NCBI GenBank assembly: GCA_011032825.1
Contig: JAADJZ010000002.1
Location: forward strand, 1,426,001 to 1,490,000
From: Massariosphaeria phaeospora
Lineage: Eukaryota > Ascomycota > Dothideomycetes > Pleosporales
Direction of reading: 5' to 3'
DNA: 64,000 bases
Shown here in pieces: positions 10,649-23,400 of the stretch (position 1 is the first letter of the stretch; each line of letters starts with the position of its first letter). The position numbers and the translations under genes were made by a program. The notes beneath the pieces were generated by a model. It saw only the letters and a list, made by a program, of their open reading frames with translations, had not been told where the DNA came from and searched no databases.

Positions 10649-13344
10649 TACGGACGGATGGCGGGGAGGAATGCAGAGGCTTGTACCTACATTTTCGTGG
10701 AAGGAAGGTTGTTTTCCTTTGGAATAGAGCACGGAAACGTAAATATCATACATGCATTAAAGATTTCTATGGGGTAGAATGGCGAAAGAGCTTAGCTTAG
10801 TTCAGCTCAACTTGAGCGCTCTGCCCATACACACAACGACTCACCCAACTTGCGCCGTGCCACACGTCTTGCTCTACATGGACATTCAATTCTGCGCCTA
10901 AGTGCCCGAAATCCTCCATTCGTCCGGTCACTATTAGTACCAGGGTGTTACCATCTCCAGGCACAGCTCAGCTCAGCTCCTAAATCCATAAGAACCAGTC
11001 TGCGCATCGTTTAAGCTAAGCTTGTTGGTTTAGTGTACCGCTGCATTCTGCGAACCGGTCGCTCAGGTCAGGTCAGTTCAGTTGACGAACAGTCTAGTGA
11101 TTTCGTGGTTGGGTTCGGAGAGCTAGATGTGCGCAGGGCTTTGGTTGACGCACCTGACCCGGTCGCGACGACGCGGGAACTGGATGGTCTACCCATAGTC
11201 ATACTGATCTACGGCGACGTGGCAAAGGTAGAGGGCGACGATGCAGGGGTGGGGGCTTGGCCAGCGCATTGAGGTGCCGGTGCCGGTGCGTGGGGATTGG
11301 TACGTGGGTGGGGAGATGGACGATGGATGTTGAGGTGTTGTGCTGCACTTTTTGGGCGGTGGGGCGGGGTGAGGAAGGTGCGAACGCGAAGGTGGGGTGG
11401 GGCGGGGGGTTGGATGTAGTGAGATGGCGTAGGCGCGAGGGAGTCGGTGAGAAGCTACCTGTTGAGTGTGTGTATGTGAGAGTAAGCTGTGTGAGAATAA
11501 GCATCGTAGAGCAGGACGATTATCGCTGGATGTTCTTGCTCAGGAGAAAGGGTGAGGGTTGCCGCTGATCAACTCCAACCCCAACTTCCTCACCTTCCAC
11601 CCATCTTACAGGTGCACCCAGCACCGCACCACAAGAACCCTCCGGCACCGATCCTGCAGCCAGATTAGCTGCACCCAACCCAAAAATCCTTATGTACAGT
11701 AAACCCGTTTTCAGTCTTCTGCAGACTCGCGCAGACGTGCAGCCGCTAGGCGTGTGTTCCGGTGCCGTTGCTGCACGAGGGTCTGCGATGGGGGTAGTCC
11801 TGGGTTGGGACGTTGCTGGCGGAGGTGCAGGTCGTGGCGCGGCCTCATGTACGGTGTACAGACAGACGGGTACAGAGTACATTGCTCGGGGTTAGTAGCT
11901 CCGCGAGATAGTGTAATGTACTACTGTACATGTGTATGAGGTGCAGGCAGGTGTGCGAGAGAGGTATGGCCTCATGTACGGAGGACCCAGGCGAGAGAAG
12001 GGCTGGCTGGGCCAGAGGCGAAGGGGCGGGCAGTCGTCGTTGCTTCCCTTTCCTCTCCCAACCCCACGTCAAAATACAAGAAAGCACAAGTTCTACCATG
12101 ACGTCCAGCGGCGCTAGAACCCGATTCTCCATCTGCTGGCCACAAAATTCCCGATTTTATTTCGCGCTCGTGGGCGGGTGCGGCGTGTGTGCAAGTTGTG
12201 CGACTCTCACCGTATGTTAGAGTGGCTGGCACACTGGCCCACGGCGCCAATCAGCAGCGGCACACGGCAGCGCAATTGACTTGATGAGGTCTTTTTTTCT
12301 GCTCTGGCGACGGGCGGGCTGCGAGCCTGACGGTGGGGGGATGGCCCTGTTGCGTCCAATGCGTGCGCGCCATGGTTGACCGCCATCCATGCGGAAAGCA
12401 GACGGGAGGCAGCAGAGGGAAGACGTCTGCTGTTCTGTGACACTGTCTCTTGTGTCTTGTACTCTGTACCTTCCAGCTGCACTCTGAGCTGTCTACTCGG
12501 GAACTCCGTGCAACCCATCAGCCTCCTTTTCGCCGTGCTCAGTGCTGCACAACTGCGTCTCCCCTCGCGCGCAGCCGGACTGTGTGTGGTGGCCGGCCGT
12601 GATTGGGCGCGCACGGCTTCACACCGAGTGACACGCCCAGCCTCAACAGCGAATCTCACCGCGGCCGACTCCCTCCGACGAGTCCGCACTCGCAGTCGCC
12701 CAGCAACAATCCCCAGCCCTCTCCTCATCGCCGTCGTCCTCCACTGCAACACGTTACGTAGTCTCTCCCGCCTGCGCCCTGCCAGAGCCGCATCCCGATC
12801 GTGCGACGCCCATCCCATTGCTGTTTTCCGTCCCGTCCGTCGGCATTGCGGTCTGCCAGGCGCCATCGCTTGCTTGTGCTTGTGCTGTGCAGTGCTGTGC
12901 TTGGGCGGCAACGTCTTTTATTATTAGCAGTGCAGCATCTGCCGGGAGAGCTGGTTCCGGTCACCGATAGTGTTTGTGTGTTACTGTGAGAGGGCAGACA
13001 AGAGCAGAGAGCGGGAGCGTGTTTGCTGTTGGTGAAGCATGGACTGGGTGGCTTGCTGTTGATCGAGATAGATGGACGCCGGAAACCGCCGTTACACACC
13101 ACCCTCCCACGGCATGAAGCTGGCGCCTCGATAGCACCAACCCCGTTGCAGCACACCGACGCACCTCGACCACCTCAAACGCACGCTTTCCCTTTCTTCC
13201 CCGCCTTTTCCTCCACGAATCGATCCGCTCAGCCGCCCTGAGACGGCGCGAAAGGCATAAAGGCTGACGGCGCCCTGAGCTGAAGCACCACCGCCGCCGC
13301 ACCCCCGCGGTGACGTGTGCGACCTCGAGTGAGCGCTGCCCAAG
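10649..13344. other. Long intergenic/leader region upstream of the kinase-like gene
   Basis: 2.7 kb with no supported gene. It contains AGCTCAGCT/AGCTTAGCTTAG repeats at about 10785-11025, G-rich runs at 11250-11460 and a GC-rich, TATA-less stretch near 12300-13340 that probably holds the promoter and 5' leader of the gene at 13345. Open frames here (for example 12207-12911 minus) are low-complexity Arg/Ser-rich and not believable. Confidence 0.45.
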
Positions 13345-16300
13345 ATGCCGAATCTGCTGGCGCCGGAGGCTGGCGAGTCCAGTCGCAGTCGGAGCCGGCA
13401 GCGGGCGCGGACCGAAGTGAGCGAGCACCGGAGCATGTGGAATCGGCTGAGTCTGCAGAAGATTGGCAGCTGGCTGAAGAGGGAGGAGGAAGAGCCCCCG
13501 CCACCAGACAGACCAAGCAAGCTGGACGAGGAGAACAAGGAGAACGGGAGGCCGCACTCGAGTGGGGAGCACGCGTCACGTCCGAGTGGGCTGCTGGGAA
13601 GAAGGAGCAGCAGGAGGGTTGTGCCTGGTCTGCCGAGACCGCTGACCTTCAGGAGGATGAACAGCGAGAAAAGAGATAAGCTGTTGCCGGTACCCTTGGA
13701 CGGAGAGAGACGCGCTGCCTCGGCTGACCGACGAGAATCCAGTGCCCTGAAACGAACACTATCGCCTCCGGACGTATCCTTCCCCTCGATGTCTGCCCCC
13801 GACGTCCTCAGTCCACATCACAGTGACAGCCAGCAGAAGCCCCAGCCCACAATAGGAGGTGGGTTCGACTCGAATATCCCCGCGGGTGCCAGACAAGTCG
13901 ACTACGGCGCCGAGGAGAGCATAGACTATCTATCGGCGGGAGAGCCTCCTCCTCTGTCTGCTGCTGGAGACTCCTTTTACGAGCGAGGTTCACACAGATC
14001 AGATTCTGACATTGACGAAACACAACTGCAGGAAGAGCTGGAGGCGAAGTGGATATTGAACCTCAGCATGCACTTCCGCGACATGTCTGACCGAGAAAAG
14101 TTCTTCATCACGTTCGCCGAGGAGCCGAACAAATGGAGGAGAGTCACAGTCTCGTGTGACTATCGCCAACTTACCCCTGACTCGCTCGAGGCCGACCTCA
14201 AGAGCCTCCACTACCAACGAGATAAGAGTGCGAGGATATACGAGGCTATCCGCGACTCGCTCCCGGACATCCAGTTTTACGACACCGTTACTAATCTCAA
14301 ACTGCAGACTGCCGATGGCCGCCTCCATGTCCACGTTACCGAGGACGTCAACGAAATAATACCGTACCCCTCCACCTCCGCCATCGAGCATCTCGAGTGT
14401 AAGACGTTTCGCGAAAGTGCGCTCAGCTTTGATTCGCATATTTCTGGCTTCGTGTATAAAGTGTCCGTCAACAACAGAACGTATATTAAGAAGGAAATAC
14501 CCGGTCCCGATGCGGTGGAGGAGTTCCTATACGAGATCAACGCGCTGTGCAGTCTGCAGGAGTCGAAGTCGGTTGTCAGATTCGAGGGCATCATCGTGGA
14601 TGAAAAGAGCGAGCTGATCAAGGGTTTGATTATCAGCTATGCCGACCAAGGCGCCCTAGTCGATCTGCTCTACGACTTCAAGCACACCGACGTGCTGCCC
14701 TGGGCACGATGCGAGAAGTGGGCTCGTCAGATCGTAGAAGGTCTGTCTGAAATCCACGAAGCTGGGTTCGTGCAGGGCGATTTCACACTATCTAACATCG
14801 TCATCGACCGTGCCGACGACGCAAAGATCATCGACATCAATCGCCGCGGTTGCCCCGTAGGATGGGAGCCCCCCGAACTCGCCAAGCTCATCGAGAGTGG
14901 GCAGCGCATATCGATCTACATCGGAGTCAAGTCGGATCTGTTTCAGCTTGGCATGGTGCTTTGGGCGCTCGCGCAACAGGAAGACGAGCCGGAGCGCCAG
15001 GAACGACCGCTGGGGAAGGCGCTGAGTCGGAACCTTCCTGCATACTTCCGCGAAATCGTACGAGCGTGTCTGAGCGAGTCGCCGCGAGAGCGACTTGCTG
15101 CTAAGGATATCCTGGCGAGGTTCCCGGATCGGAGCGTCGATCAGCTGAAGCCGGTGGGCGGGTCGAGACAGAGTGTGTCTACCCATAGGAGTGACAAGGA
15201 GTATATCGATCCTGCTACAGCTGTGGATTTGGAGGACATTTCGAAACATCGCCGGCCCTCTCGGTCTCTGTCCTCCTTTTCGAATGTTCACATGCCCTCG
15301 ACCGAGTACATTGGATCTTCTAGTTCATATGTAATCCCGAACCCCACCGACGGACGAGGTCGGTCCCCGGGCGTCATTCGAAGCACCAGCGGCAACCGAC
15401 GATCGGACTGCTCGCCTTATGCCGGGCCGCGCTCCATCATGTCTCTAGACGACTCTGAGCTTGCTTTCGAGCTGGCGAGTTTGCCGGCCAGCAGGGACAC
15501 ACGGTGGGAGCAAGTGTATGTCGACGGCGATACGAAGCTAGTCCAAAGAGGCGGAGGCGAGCTCGACACGCACGACTTCGCAAACCAGGAGCCCAAGGAC
15601 GTATGCATCACAACCCCGCCAGGCGAACTCGACACCTCGTTCATGGGCAGCAAGACCAGCGACGAGACGCCCCTCTCGCTCTCCACAGTCGCAGAACTCC
15701 AACCCATACCGCCTCCGCCCATCTCGCCAGCTACCGACCCCGAGAATCTCAGCAACCACCACCGCGGCGTCGGCACCAAAGCCAGCTTCAGCGACCGCGT
15801 GCACCAGCTCGTCGACGCCAACACACCGCACCACCACGCTAACGCGCACATCGCCAATCCCAGCTCGCTCGCGGCCCTCGAACACGAAATCGGGCTTGAT
15901 TCTTCCGTGCCCAGCTCCGCGTTTCCTAGTCGCGTGGGCACGGGCTTCTCTGTCTCGGACGTCATGTTTCACCGGCCGACGCACCAGGACTCGGGGTTTA
16001 GTGAGCCGGCGGAGCGTGAGAATGAGAGGATTCGGCAGAGTCTGGAGCTGAACTTGAACTTGGCGGATCTTAAGGTGGGGGCGCGGGGGCAGAAATATGA
16101 ACGCGGGGACGATGGTGTGGTGGACGAGAGGCTGTGGGAGGATTCGGGGGAAGCGATGATTGGGCAGGGGGTTCGGGGCGCGGAGTTGGTCGTCCGACCG
16201 TGCGCTGATAAACATGTTGATGTTGATGCTGCGAACACAGCTACAGCTACGGCGATGTTCGACTCAGCGCCGCCGCCCATTCCACCGATTCCGACAACGA

Positions 16301-16437
16301 CGAGCATCATCATTCCTACCACTGAAGCGCACACCTACCCGCTCGAGGAGAAAATCAGCAACGCCACTATCCGCCCACCGAGTATCCTGATCCCGGAGTT
16401 CCACCATAAGGGCGCGCGGCAGGTGGATGGGCCGTGA
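13345..16437 (+). CDS. Divergent protein-kinase-like protein, 1030 aa
   Basis: Intronless; starts MPNLLAPEAGESSRSR. Residues 1-230 are Ser/Arg/Pro-rich and probably disordered. Residues ~230-350 form a conserved-looking folded segment (HFRDMSDREKFFITFAEEPN, PSTSAIEHLECKTFRE). Residues ~355-600 form a kinase fold: beta-3 lysine in TYIKKEIPG (~382), catalytic-loop equivalent QGDFTLSNIVI (Asp ~479, with Asn kept), the DFG equivalent IIDIN (~497), and GVKSDLFQLGMVLWAL in place of the usual SDVWSLG. HRD is therefore QGD and DFG is DIN, while Lys, both Asp and Asn are retained, so weak activity or a pseudokinase role are both possible. The C-terminal 430 residues are low complexity. Its partner and pathway are unknown. 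A very long leader precedes it. Confidence 0.8.
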   Translation: MPNLLAPEAGESSRSRSRQRARTEVSEHRSMWNRLSLQKIGSWLKREEEEPPPPDRPSKLDEENKENGRPHSSGEHASRPSGLLGRRSSRRVVPGLPRPLTFRRMNSEKRDKLLPVPLDGERRAASADRRESSALKRTLSPPDVSFPSMSAPDVLSPHHSDSQQKPQPTIGGGFDSNIPAGARQVDYGAEESIDYLSAGEPPPLSAAGDSFYERGSHRSDSDIDETQLQEELEAKWILNLSMHFRDMSDREKFFITFAEEPNKWRRVTVSCDYRQLTPDSLEADLKSLHYQRDKSARIYEAIRDSLPDIQFYDTVTNLKLQTADGRLHVHVTEDVNEIIPYPSTSAIEHLECKTFRESALSFDSHISGFVYKVSVNNRTYIKKEIPGPDAVEEFLYEINALCSLQESKSVVRFEGIIVDEKSELIKGLIISYADQGALVDLLYDFKHTDVLPWARCEKWARQIVEGLSEIHEAGFVQGDFTLSNIVIDRADDAKIIDINRRGCPVGWEPPELAKLIESGQRISIYIGVKSDLFQLGMVLWALAQQEDEPERQERPLGKALSRNLPAYFREIVRACLSESPRERLAAKDILARFPDRSVDQLKPVGGSRQSVSTHRSDKEYIDPATAVDLEDISKHRRPSRSLSSFSNVHMPSTEYIGSSSSYVIPNPTDGRGRSPGVIRSTSGNRRSDCSPYAGPRSIMSLDDSELAFELASLPASRDTRWEQVYVDGDTKLVQRGGGELDTHDFANQEPKDVCITTPPGELDTSFMGSKTSDETPLSLSTVAELQPIPPPPISPATDPENLSNHHRGVGTKASFSDRVHQLVDANTPHHHANAHIANPSSLAALEHEIGLDSSVPSSAFPSRVGTGFSVSDVMFHRPTHQDSGFSEPAERENERIRQSLELNLNLADLKVGARGQKYERGDDGVVDERLWEDSGEAMIGQGVRGAELVVRPCADKHVDVDAANTATATAMFDSAPPPIPPIPTTTSIIIPTTEAHTYPLEEKISNATIRPPSILIPEFHHKGARQVDGP

Positions 16438-17418
16438 TGGCGGCCTGGCGGCTAGACTGGTGTAGCGGATGCGCATGCATGTGGAGGGAGCGCTCGAGTC
16501 GGACACTTCACAAACATTAACAACAACAGTACAGCGAGCGCATGGGATCAGCACTCCCACAGTTCTCGAGCGTAACAGCGACGAAGGCGAAGCGAATATT
16601 GGACATGGAGTATTGGATATCAGATATTCGACTGTGAACATTCGGCATCCAACATTGAACACATACATCGACCATCAACATACATACATACTCCCCACAC
16701 TCAACGAACAAATACCCCATCCATCTCAACAACTCCACATAAAAGTCCTGTCCATCTCTCTCCCCTTTTCCGCCCAATCTCCCAATTTCTTGTTCTAGTT
16801 CCTTTTCATTTCGGCTCTCCTCACAGCTCAGCTAAGCTTTTCCCTGGGTTGGGTTGGGTTGGGGTACTACTCTTAAATGCTATATACTTTTTTTTTTAAC
16901 TCCGCCTTCCCTCCTGGTGCGTTTTTTTCTCACCTCTTTTCTTTCTCACCTCTTGGGATAGTAGTACAGCGACGAGCGACAGGAATGAACTTGTAAGATT
17001 TTTTTTTTTTTGGTTGGGTTGTTTATTGGGGGATGGTAAATACTATGCTATACTCATTGGAGAGTGGTTTGAGCTTGGGCTTGTTTAGTCTAGTCTCAAG
17101 TCGCAAGTGATGCACATGCAGGTGCACCGAATTGAATTTGGATACAAAGGCGTGTCTAGGTGTATATCTGTGTTTGCGTGCGCGTATGTGTTTCTGAAGT
17201 CAGCTAAGCTTAGTGCTGTTAATCAGTCCACTATGCACGATACTATTTCCTAACGTGCTAGTGCACGCTGAAGTAGCCTGTAAACGCTAATATGCGCAGT
17301 TTCATGCATAGCCTATTGCTGTAGTGCTGGAATACCGTGGGGTTTCCGCATTGTCTTGATATAGGGCTGTTCTACTCCTGTCTATCGTACTAGACTCAGA
17401 ACCTAACCTTACCACATG
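16438..17418. other. Intergenic, 3' flanks of convergent genes
   Basis: 3'-flanking DNA of the kinase-like gene (plus) and the small membrane protein (minus), which converge here. Visible items are a (TTGGG)n run at about 16848-16864, poly-T/A runs at 16890-17010 and no gene. Confidence 0.5.
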
Positions 17419-17806
17419 CTACCTGCGCTTCCTCATGCCTCCTCGCACCCGCACCTGCGCCTCGCTAACACTGAATACAGCCTCCTCACACCCAGAACCC
17501 GCTACCATATCTTCCCCATCCTCTCTAATCGTCGCTAACACGCACACGCCGCGCGAACGCCACTTGTGCTGCTTAGCGGTTGTGCGGCGCTGGTGGTATT
17601 TGTTGCTAGGCGCTGTGTCAGTGAAGTTGAACGTAAGTAGAATGGAGCGAAAGAGAGGGAGGTAGTGGACATGAAATTGTTGTGACGTACCTGGAGTTGT
17701 AGTTGATCGTGCTGAGTATGTAGATGACGCCGAGGAAGAGGATGCCAGCAAAGAGGAGCGTTGTAAGGGGATTGGTGGGCGCGGGTGTGTATGCGGCTGT
17801 TGTCAT
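17419..17806 (-). CDS. Small single-pass membrane protein, 100 aa
   Basis: Two exons, 17806-17691 and 17605-17419. The intron is 85 bp (GTACGT donor; CTGAC branch and CCTAG acceptor), and this acceptor is the one that restores the frame. Starts MTTAAYTPAPTNPL and has one membrane segment (LLFAGILFLGVIYILSTI, residues ~15-33). A short basic cytosolic stretch follows (NKYHQRRTTAKQHKWRSR), then an acidic/Val-rich tail ending GGMRKRR. I do not recognise the family. It is tandem with, and downstream of, the kinase at 18070-19695. Confidence 0.65.
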
Positions 17807-18069
17807 TGCGTGGAGTTGTAGACGGAACGGACAGCGCAGAACGCACAGTGGTAAGTGGGGCGGAGCGGAGCGGTTGCTGGAAGTTTGTGGATAGGTTGTG
17901 ATATTGGGTCGTGCCGTGCGGGCGTTTGAAGCTGGTGAAAGTATTGCTGGCGGGAGGTGCAATCGAGACATTTTTGGTTGCCAGTGCGGAATTATATTGT
18001 TTGGTGGAAAGGCCGCCAAAGAAAATTTTCGGCGTTTAAAATCTTCTGGATACTCAAAATTTTTGACAC

Positions 18070-19695
18070 TCAATTAGTGTTTAGCGGAGCTGCCTCTAGT
18101 GGATCGGCACCCTCCACACAGCATGGCGCTCTAGTTTTCCAAAATCCAGCAAGAACTTCTGCTGTTGGCCGCTCAAGCGCATCCGAACTTATCATACATG
18201 CAATCTGTAGAATCAGGAATCTGTAGCCAGGCTTGTCTTTCCCAATTGCGGAGAGGAAGTTCTGTACAGCTATAAGATTCGCTTGGTAGGAACTATCGCC
18301 GTATTCGTTTGATTTGAGTGTCTTTTGTAGTTGATCTTGCAGCGCTTCATGCATCTGTGCGAGATTGTGTGCCTCGGGGTTCAACAACCAAAAGTAGTCG
18401 GCATACCGTAGGGACGGTACGGGTTTCATCAAGTTGGCAAGCGCGACCAGAATCTCCAGGAAGACGCAGCCGAGAGAAAAGACGTCGGCAGGCAGACCAC
18501 GCCTCTGCTGGTCGACAACTTCGGGAGCGGCGTATTTGCGTGTAAACATGGTCGGTCCCTCAGTCTCGGTAGCATCAAGAGACTCGTAAGTTCTGGAGAT
18601 TCCGAAGTCTGCAATGTACACCTTGAATGCCGACTCTCTATGCTGTTGCTCTACGGCGGTATTACGGCGGACTAGAATGTTCTGGGGCTTGATGTCCATG
18701 TGTTTGGTCATCCTGCTGTGAATGTGCTGGACAGCGCTAGAGAGGCAACCGAAGAAGTTTGGAAGGCTTTTGACTATCGACCGCCAATAGTCGAACCCAG
18801 TCTCCGAAATATATATCTGTTGTAGAAAGGATCTGAGATTGTAATCGGCAACAGGATACATGAGAATAGAAAGATCGCTACCCATGGTATATGTTCCGAT
18901 GACGCGTACGACATGCGCATGATCGAGCCGAGACATGTGCGCTACTTCATCAATAGCCATTTCTTTGGTGAGATGGCGATTGCATCGGATAGTCTTTCTT
19001 GCAAGCCGGATGCGCTTGCATTTGACACTCTGGACGATGGCGGAGTTGGTGCTACCCAACACCTCCTCCACCTGGAGGATGTCATCGACAGCTCTTCTAT
19101 CAGCCTTGTCAAATTCAACGTGCTGGCCACGGCCTGACCAGTTTTGTTCCACCATTGGGTCAACAGGCCACAGGTCCTTGGATTGAAGTATATTGTGGTA
19201 TTCTGATATGGGTCTGTTGAAACCCGCAGAAAGCAAGAAGAGGACACCACGTGTTCCGGAGGCAGCTGCAGCTAATCAAGGTCATCACTAACGACGATCG
19301 GCACAAGACCTTTGACCCCAGTGCTGCCTCAAGAAGTGGAGCTCTTCTTGCGCAATGCGACAGTTTATCAGAGCTCTGAGAGTGAGCAGTGGGGAAAGGA
19401 TAACTCACCCAAGAGGACGAGAAGGTGGCCAAGACGTACTTTGAGCTGATCCAACGGAATGATAGGCAGTACCAGTCGATCCCATCGAATAGTAAGTACT
19501 TCCGCCGGACCCATTAGGAAGATGCGCGTTCCCGGGTACGCGTGCTACCAAAGGAGTAATGGGAGGCCATGTGTAACCCGTAACGAGATCCCGCACAGTG
19601 ATGACCGCCTCTCCTCTGACAACTTGCATGTCATCCGAGTGACGTATCAAGAGGGGATTCCATGGCTCTTCATCCTCCATTATAATTCGTTCCAT
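18070..19695 (-). CDS. Serine/threonine protein kinase, fungal lineage-specific type
   Basis: The kinase domain is clear: glycine loop VLGSTNSAIV, beta-3 lysine ARKTI, catalytic loop KHMDIKPQNILV (HRD as HMD), ADFGIS, AAPEVV, DVFSLGCVFLEIL and a conserved ERPTAEVL region near the end. The core is complete from ATG 19155 (MVEQNW) to the stop at 18070 (361 aa). A longer model joins exon 19695-19409 (MERIIMEDEEPWNP...) to 19213-18070 through a 195-bp intron (GTGAGT...TTTCAACAG), which keeps the frame and gives 476 aa. The first exon has no known domain and that junction is my inference. It resembles the kinase at 27409-29457 in motif spelling (FTR-x-Y-x-APEV, DVFSLGCV), so the two are probably paralogues. 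Substrate unknown. Confidence 0.75.
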
Positions 19696-20449
19696 TTCGG
19701 CCGTGCGCCGAGTAAAGATACGAACGAAGTGCCAACTACAACCGAGCTCAAATCTGCCATCACAGCGTCAGCAAGCCGTTCAACAGAGTCACAAAGAGGA
19801 TCCTACCAGTTTACAGCGTCTACACGACACTCTCCAGCCTGACAAATGTCGCCGAACAACCTCTCAGCCTTGCAACAGCCTCTGACAGAGCAACGGGACG
19901 GTAGACCAGAGTCGGATATATTAAAACAAGCCGGAAAAGATTCGCACTTTAATGGAGCAAACACAACGGACTCGGCGAGATGAAGATGAAAGAAAGAAGA
20001 GATGACGGTGTTCGCGAGAGGGAAGTTGCGCCCTCTACCCCGCCTTCCCTATTCCAGTTAGCGCAAGGCGGACTAGGCTTCACCGGAGTGGCAACTGCAA
20101 CTTCCCCAATCAACACCAATACGAGCCCAAGCCTCGCCAGCCTCAGCCACTCTGCACACCCGGACGTACGCTCCCCAATTAATAATGCCGTATATGTTTA
20201 TTATACAAGTACAGCGTACTGAGGCAAACTTTCCATCTACCGTCTAGATCTACAAGCCCTCCGCTCATACATATGTGCTAGAGAAGAGAAAAGGATCTCG
20301 TTGCACAACATGCCAACTGCGCTCTTTTCCGCGTCTTGAAAGTGGCCGCTAGGGGAACCGCTGTATGCAAGTCGCAAGCTCAATGAGCCCAGACGCTAGT
20401 AATGCGGGACATAAAGTAGCCCGCTGAGAGACTCCTGCTGAGAGACTCC
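19696..20449. other. Intergenic between kinase and Lon
   Basis: Probable promoter of the 18070-19695 kinase and 3' flank of Lon. No gene is supported. Confidence 0.5.
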
Positions 20450-23400
20450 TCAGTCATCGTCTTCCCCGGATTCCTCGTCGTCCTCTTCTTTCTTCTTGGA
20501 CTCCCGCTTCTTGCGCTCGCCCTTCTTGTTCTTGAGTTCGCGTTCCCACAGCTTGTTGCCGGTTTCCTTGTCCAAGTCGGGGAAGACGATTTTGAAGACG
20601 TCGGAATACCAGCCTACGGGGCGGCCTTCAATGTCGGCTTTGATGTTCTATGTTTATGTTAGCAGGTGTTCGCTCGTATCGAGAACATGGGAAGCTTACC
20701 TCAGGCAGCTCAAGCCAATCAGACATGTTGTCCTCGGGGAAGATGATGGTCGTGGCACCCGCTCTCCGGGCTGCAACAGTTTTCTCCCGCAACCCGCCAA
20801 TTCGGAGCACCTTGCCAGTCACGGTAAGCTCGCCCGTCATGGCAACAGCATTTTTGACCTTAGTATTGAGTGCCAGTCCAAGCAAACTCGTCGTCATTGT
20901 GATACCTGCAGATGGGCCGTCCTTGGGTACCGCTCCCTCCGGACAATGCAAGTGAATCTTTGCATGTTCGAAGAACTTGTTTTTGGGAAATTCACGTGCT
21001 ATGAAACCCTTCGAGAATGAGTAGGCGACGGTCGTGGATTCTTTCATGACAGACTTAAGGGAGCCGGTGCGTTCCAGGCCGGGCGACGAAGAGGCCGAGA
21101 GCACGTTCTCCAAAATTGATTCGACGTAGAGGGCGGCACCACCCATCGAGGTCCAGGCTAGGCCCATGGCCACACCCGGTGGTGAAATGTCGTACAATCG
21201 GTCGGAGGTGAACACTGGTGGTCCAACATAGTCCTTGAGGTTGTCTTTGCCAATCGATACATGGACATCTTCCGGAACCTTGAGCGCTACGCGGGGAACC
21301 TCTGTGGTCTCGTTCTCGATGTTCTCGGACGTCTCCTTCACATCAGTCTGGTCCTTCTCAGACTCTTTTTGAGCGGCTTTACCTTCCTCGGTCAACGCCT
21401 CCGATTCCGGAAGTGCCTCTTCACCCAGATCAGTGATAATCTTCAGGGCTGATTTCCGGTATACTTTTTCTATCTGCTTCTTTAGGTTTCGTACACCAGA
21501 TTCCCGGCAGTATTTGTTGATAAGTTCGACGATAGCTTCCTTCTCGAGTATAACGTCAACATTCTTCAGCCCACTTGTCTCTTTCGCGGCTGGAGCTAGA
21601 TACTTTTCAGCAATCGCCATCTTCTCGTCCGTAACATAGCCGGAGAGTTCGATCATCTCCATACGGTCAAGCAGTGGACGCGGGATAGTGTCAGTCATAT
21701 TCGCAGTGCATACGAAGAGGACCTTGGAGAGGTCGACAGGCACGTCCAGGTAGTGGTCAAGGAAGCTGTTGTTCTGCTCTGGGTCCAGAAGCTCTAGTAG
21801 CGCCGAAGAGGGGTCTCCATTATGACCACGTCCAATCTTATCCACTTCATCAATTAGTATAAGTGGATTATCAGTTTTGCATTTCTTGAGCGCTTGAATG
21901 ATGCGTCCGGGCAGCGCGCCCACGTAAGTTCTTCGGTGTCCCTTGATTTCGGCAACGTCTGAGAGACCTCCGACGCTGAAGCGGTAGTATTGGCGGTTGA
22001 GCGCTCGTGCAATAGATTTGCCAATGGATGTTTTGCCAACACCAGGAGGGCCAACCATGCAGAGGATCTTGCCCTCAACCGTCCCGCGCAGCTTGCCGAC
22101 GGCAACAAATTCGAGAATGCGATCTTTCACATCCTGTAGGCCGTAATGATCTTCGTCAAGCACTTCTCGTGCATGCTTGATGCCGAAGTTCTCCGCGCTT
22201 CGTTGGCCCCAGGGTAATTGTGTAAGCCAGTCGAGGTAATTTCGGGTGACGTTGAATTCGGATGAGGCCGGTTCAATGTGCGAGAGCTTGCTGATCTCCT
22301 CTTCGAACACCTTTTTCACCGCCTCAGACATGCCGAGTTTTTTGGCCTTTTCCTTGAACTTTTCGACGAGCTTGTCCCTACCATCAGACTCGAGACCGAG
22401 CTCGCGTTTGATGCCCTTCATCTGTTCCATTAACCAATATTCGCGCTGCTTCTTGTTAATCTTGCTTTCGACGTCCTTTACTATCTTCGATTGAAGTTCG
22501 GCATTCATCAGTTCCTTCTTCAGGACAATGAGCGCTTTGCTCAATCGAGCCTCAACGTTCATTTCTTCAAGCGCTTCCTGTAGCTCATGGGAGTCGGCCT
22601 GCGAAACCGCTGCCGCAAAGTCGGCGAGTTTCACGGGATCCTCGCCCACGTTCATCGTTGTTTGTACCGAGAAGGTGGAAATGTGATCGCGGAAAAGAGA
22701 ATTGAGGAGTGCGACGGCTTTGAAAGTATTCACAATCTCGCTGACGAGCGCAGGAATGACTCTGCTATTCTTCATGTCGAAAGGTTCTTCCGTAAGATTC
22801 TCCACGTTCGCGATGCTGACCTTACGGCCTCGGAGGAAGGAGGTGGCTTCGTAGTACTGAGGAGATTTCTGGGCGTCAGCGCTGCTCTGCTCAAAGCTTG
22901 CGACCACATCGCCTTGCGAAGGCGCCGTCTCTGGGTCTTTGACGGCAGACTCCCCGAGCGTGCTCTCCACCACCGACGAAACATCCGTTGCCGCATTCTG
23001 CTGCTTCTCCGCGCCCAGGGGCTTTAGATCGGTCATTTTGATTCTGCGATGAGGATAGAGGACACAGGTCATGGCGAAGTTGTCATCCGGTCCGACTGGA
23101 AATGCACTTGTGACCTGACAAAACGTGCCAACGTCGTAAACTTCACTCGGATCGTTAATAACGTCCTGGTCCGCATCGGGATCCTTGAGCAGGAACGCGC
23201 CAATGTACGGCTGTCCGCGCTTGACCATGTCTGCAATTGCCTGTCCCACTTCCTTATTCCGTATTGTTATCGCTTTGTAGAAGCCCGGGAACAGCGGTCG
23301 TTTGCCAATCGGTATGGCCATGACCTGGGGGTACACTTCTGGTATCGAAGGTTTGACCAGTGACCGCTCAGACTGCTTGCGCTTCTTCCCACCTCCATCA

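Noticed and set aside
12207..12911. 234-codon open frame on the minus strand
   Set aside because: Arg/Ser/Ala-rich text typical of random GC-rich DNA, with nothing resembling a folded domain.
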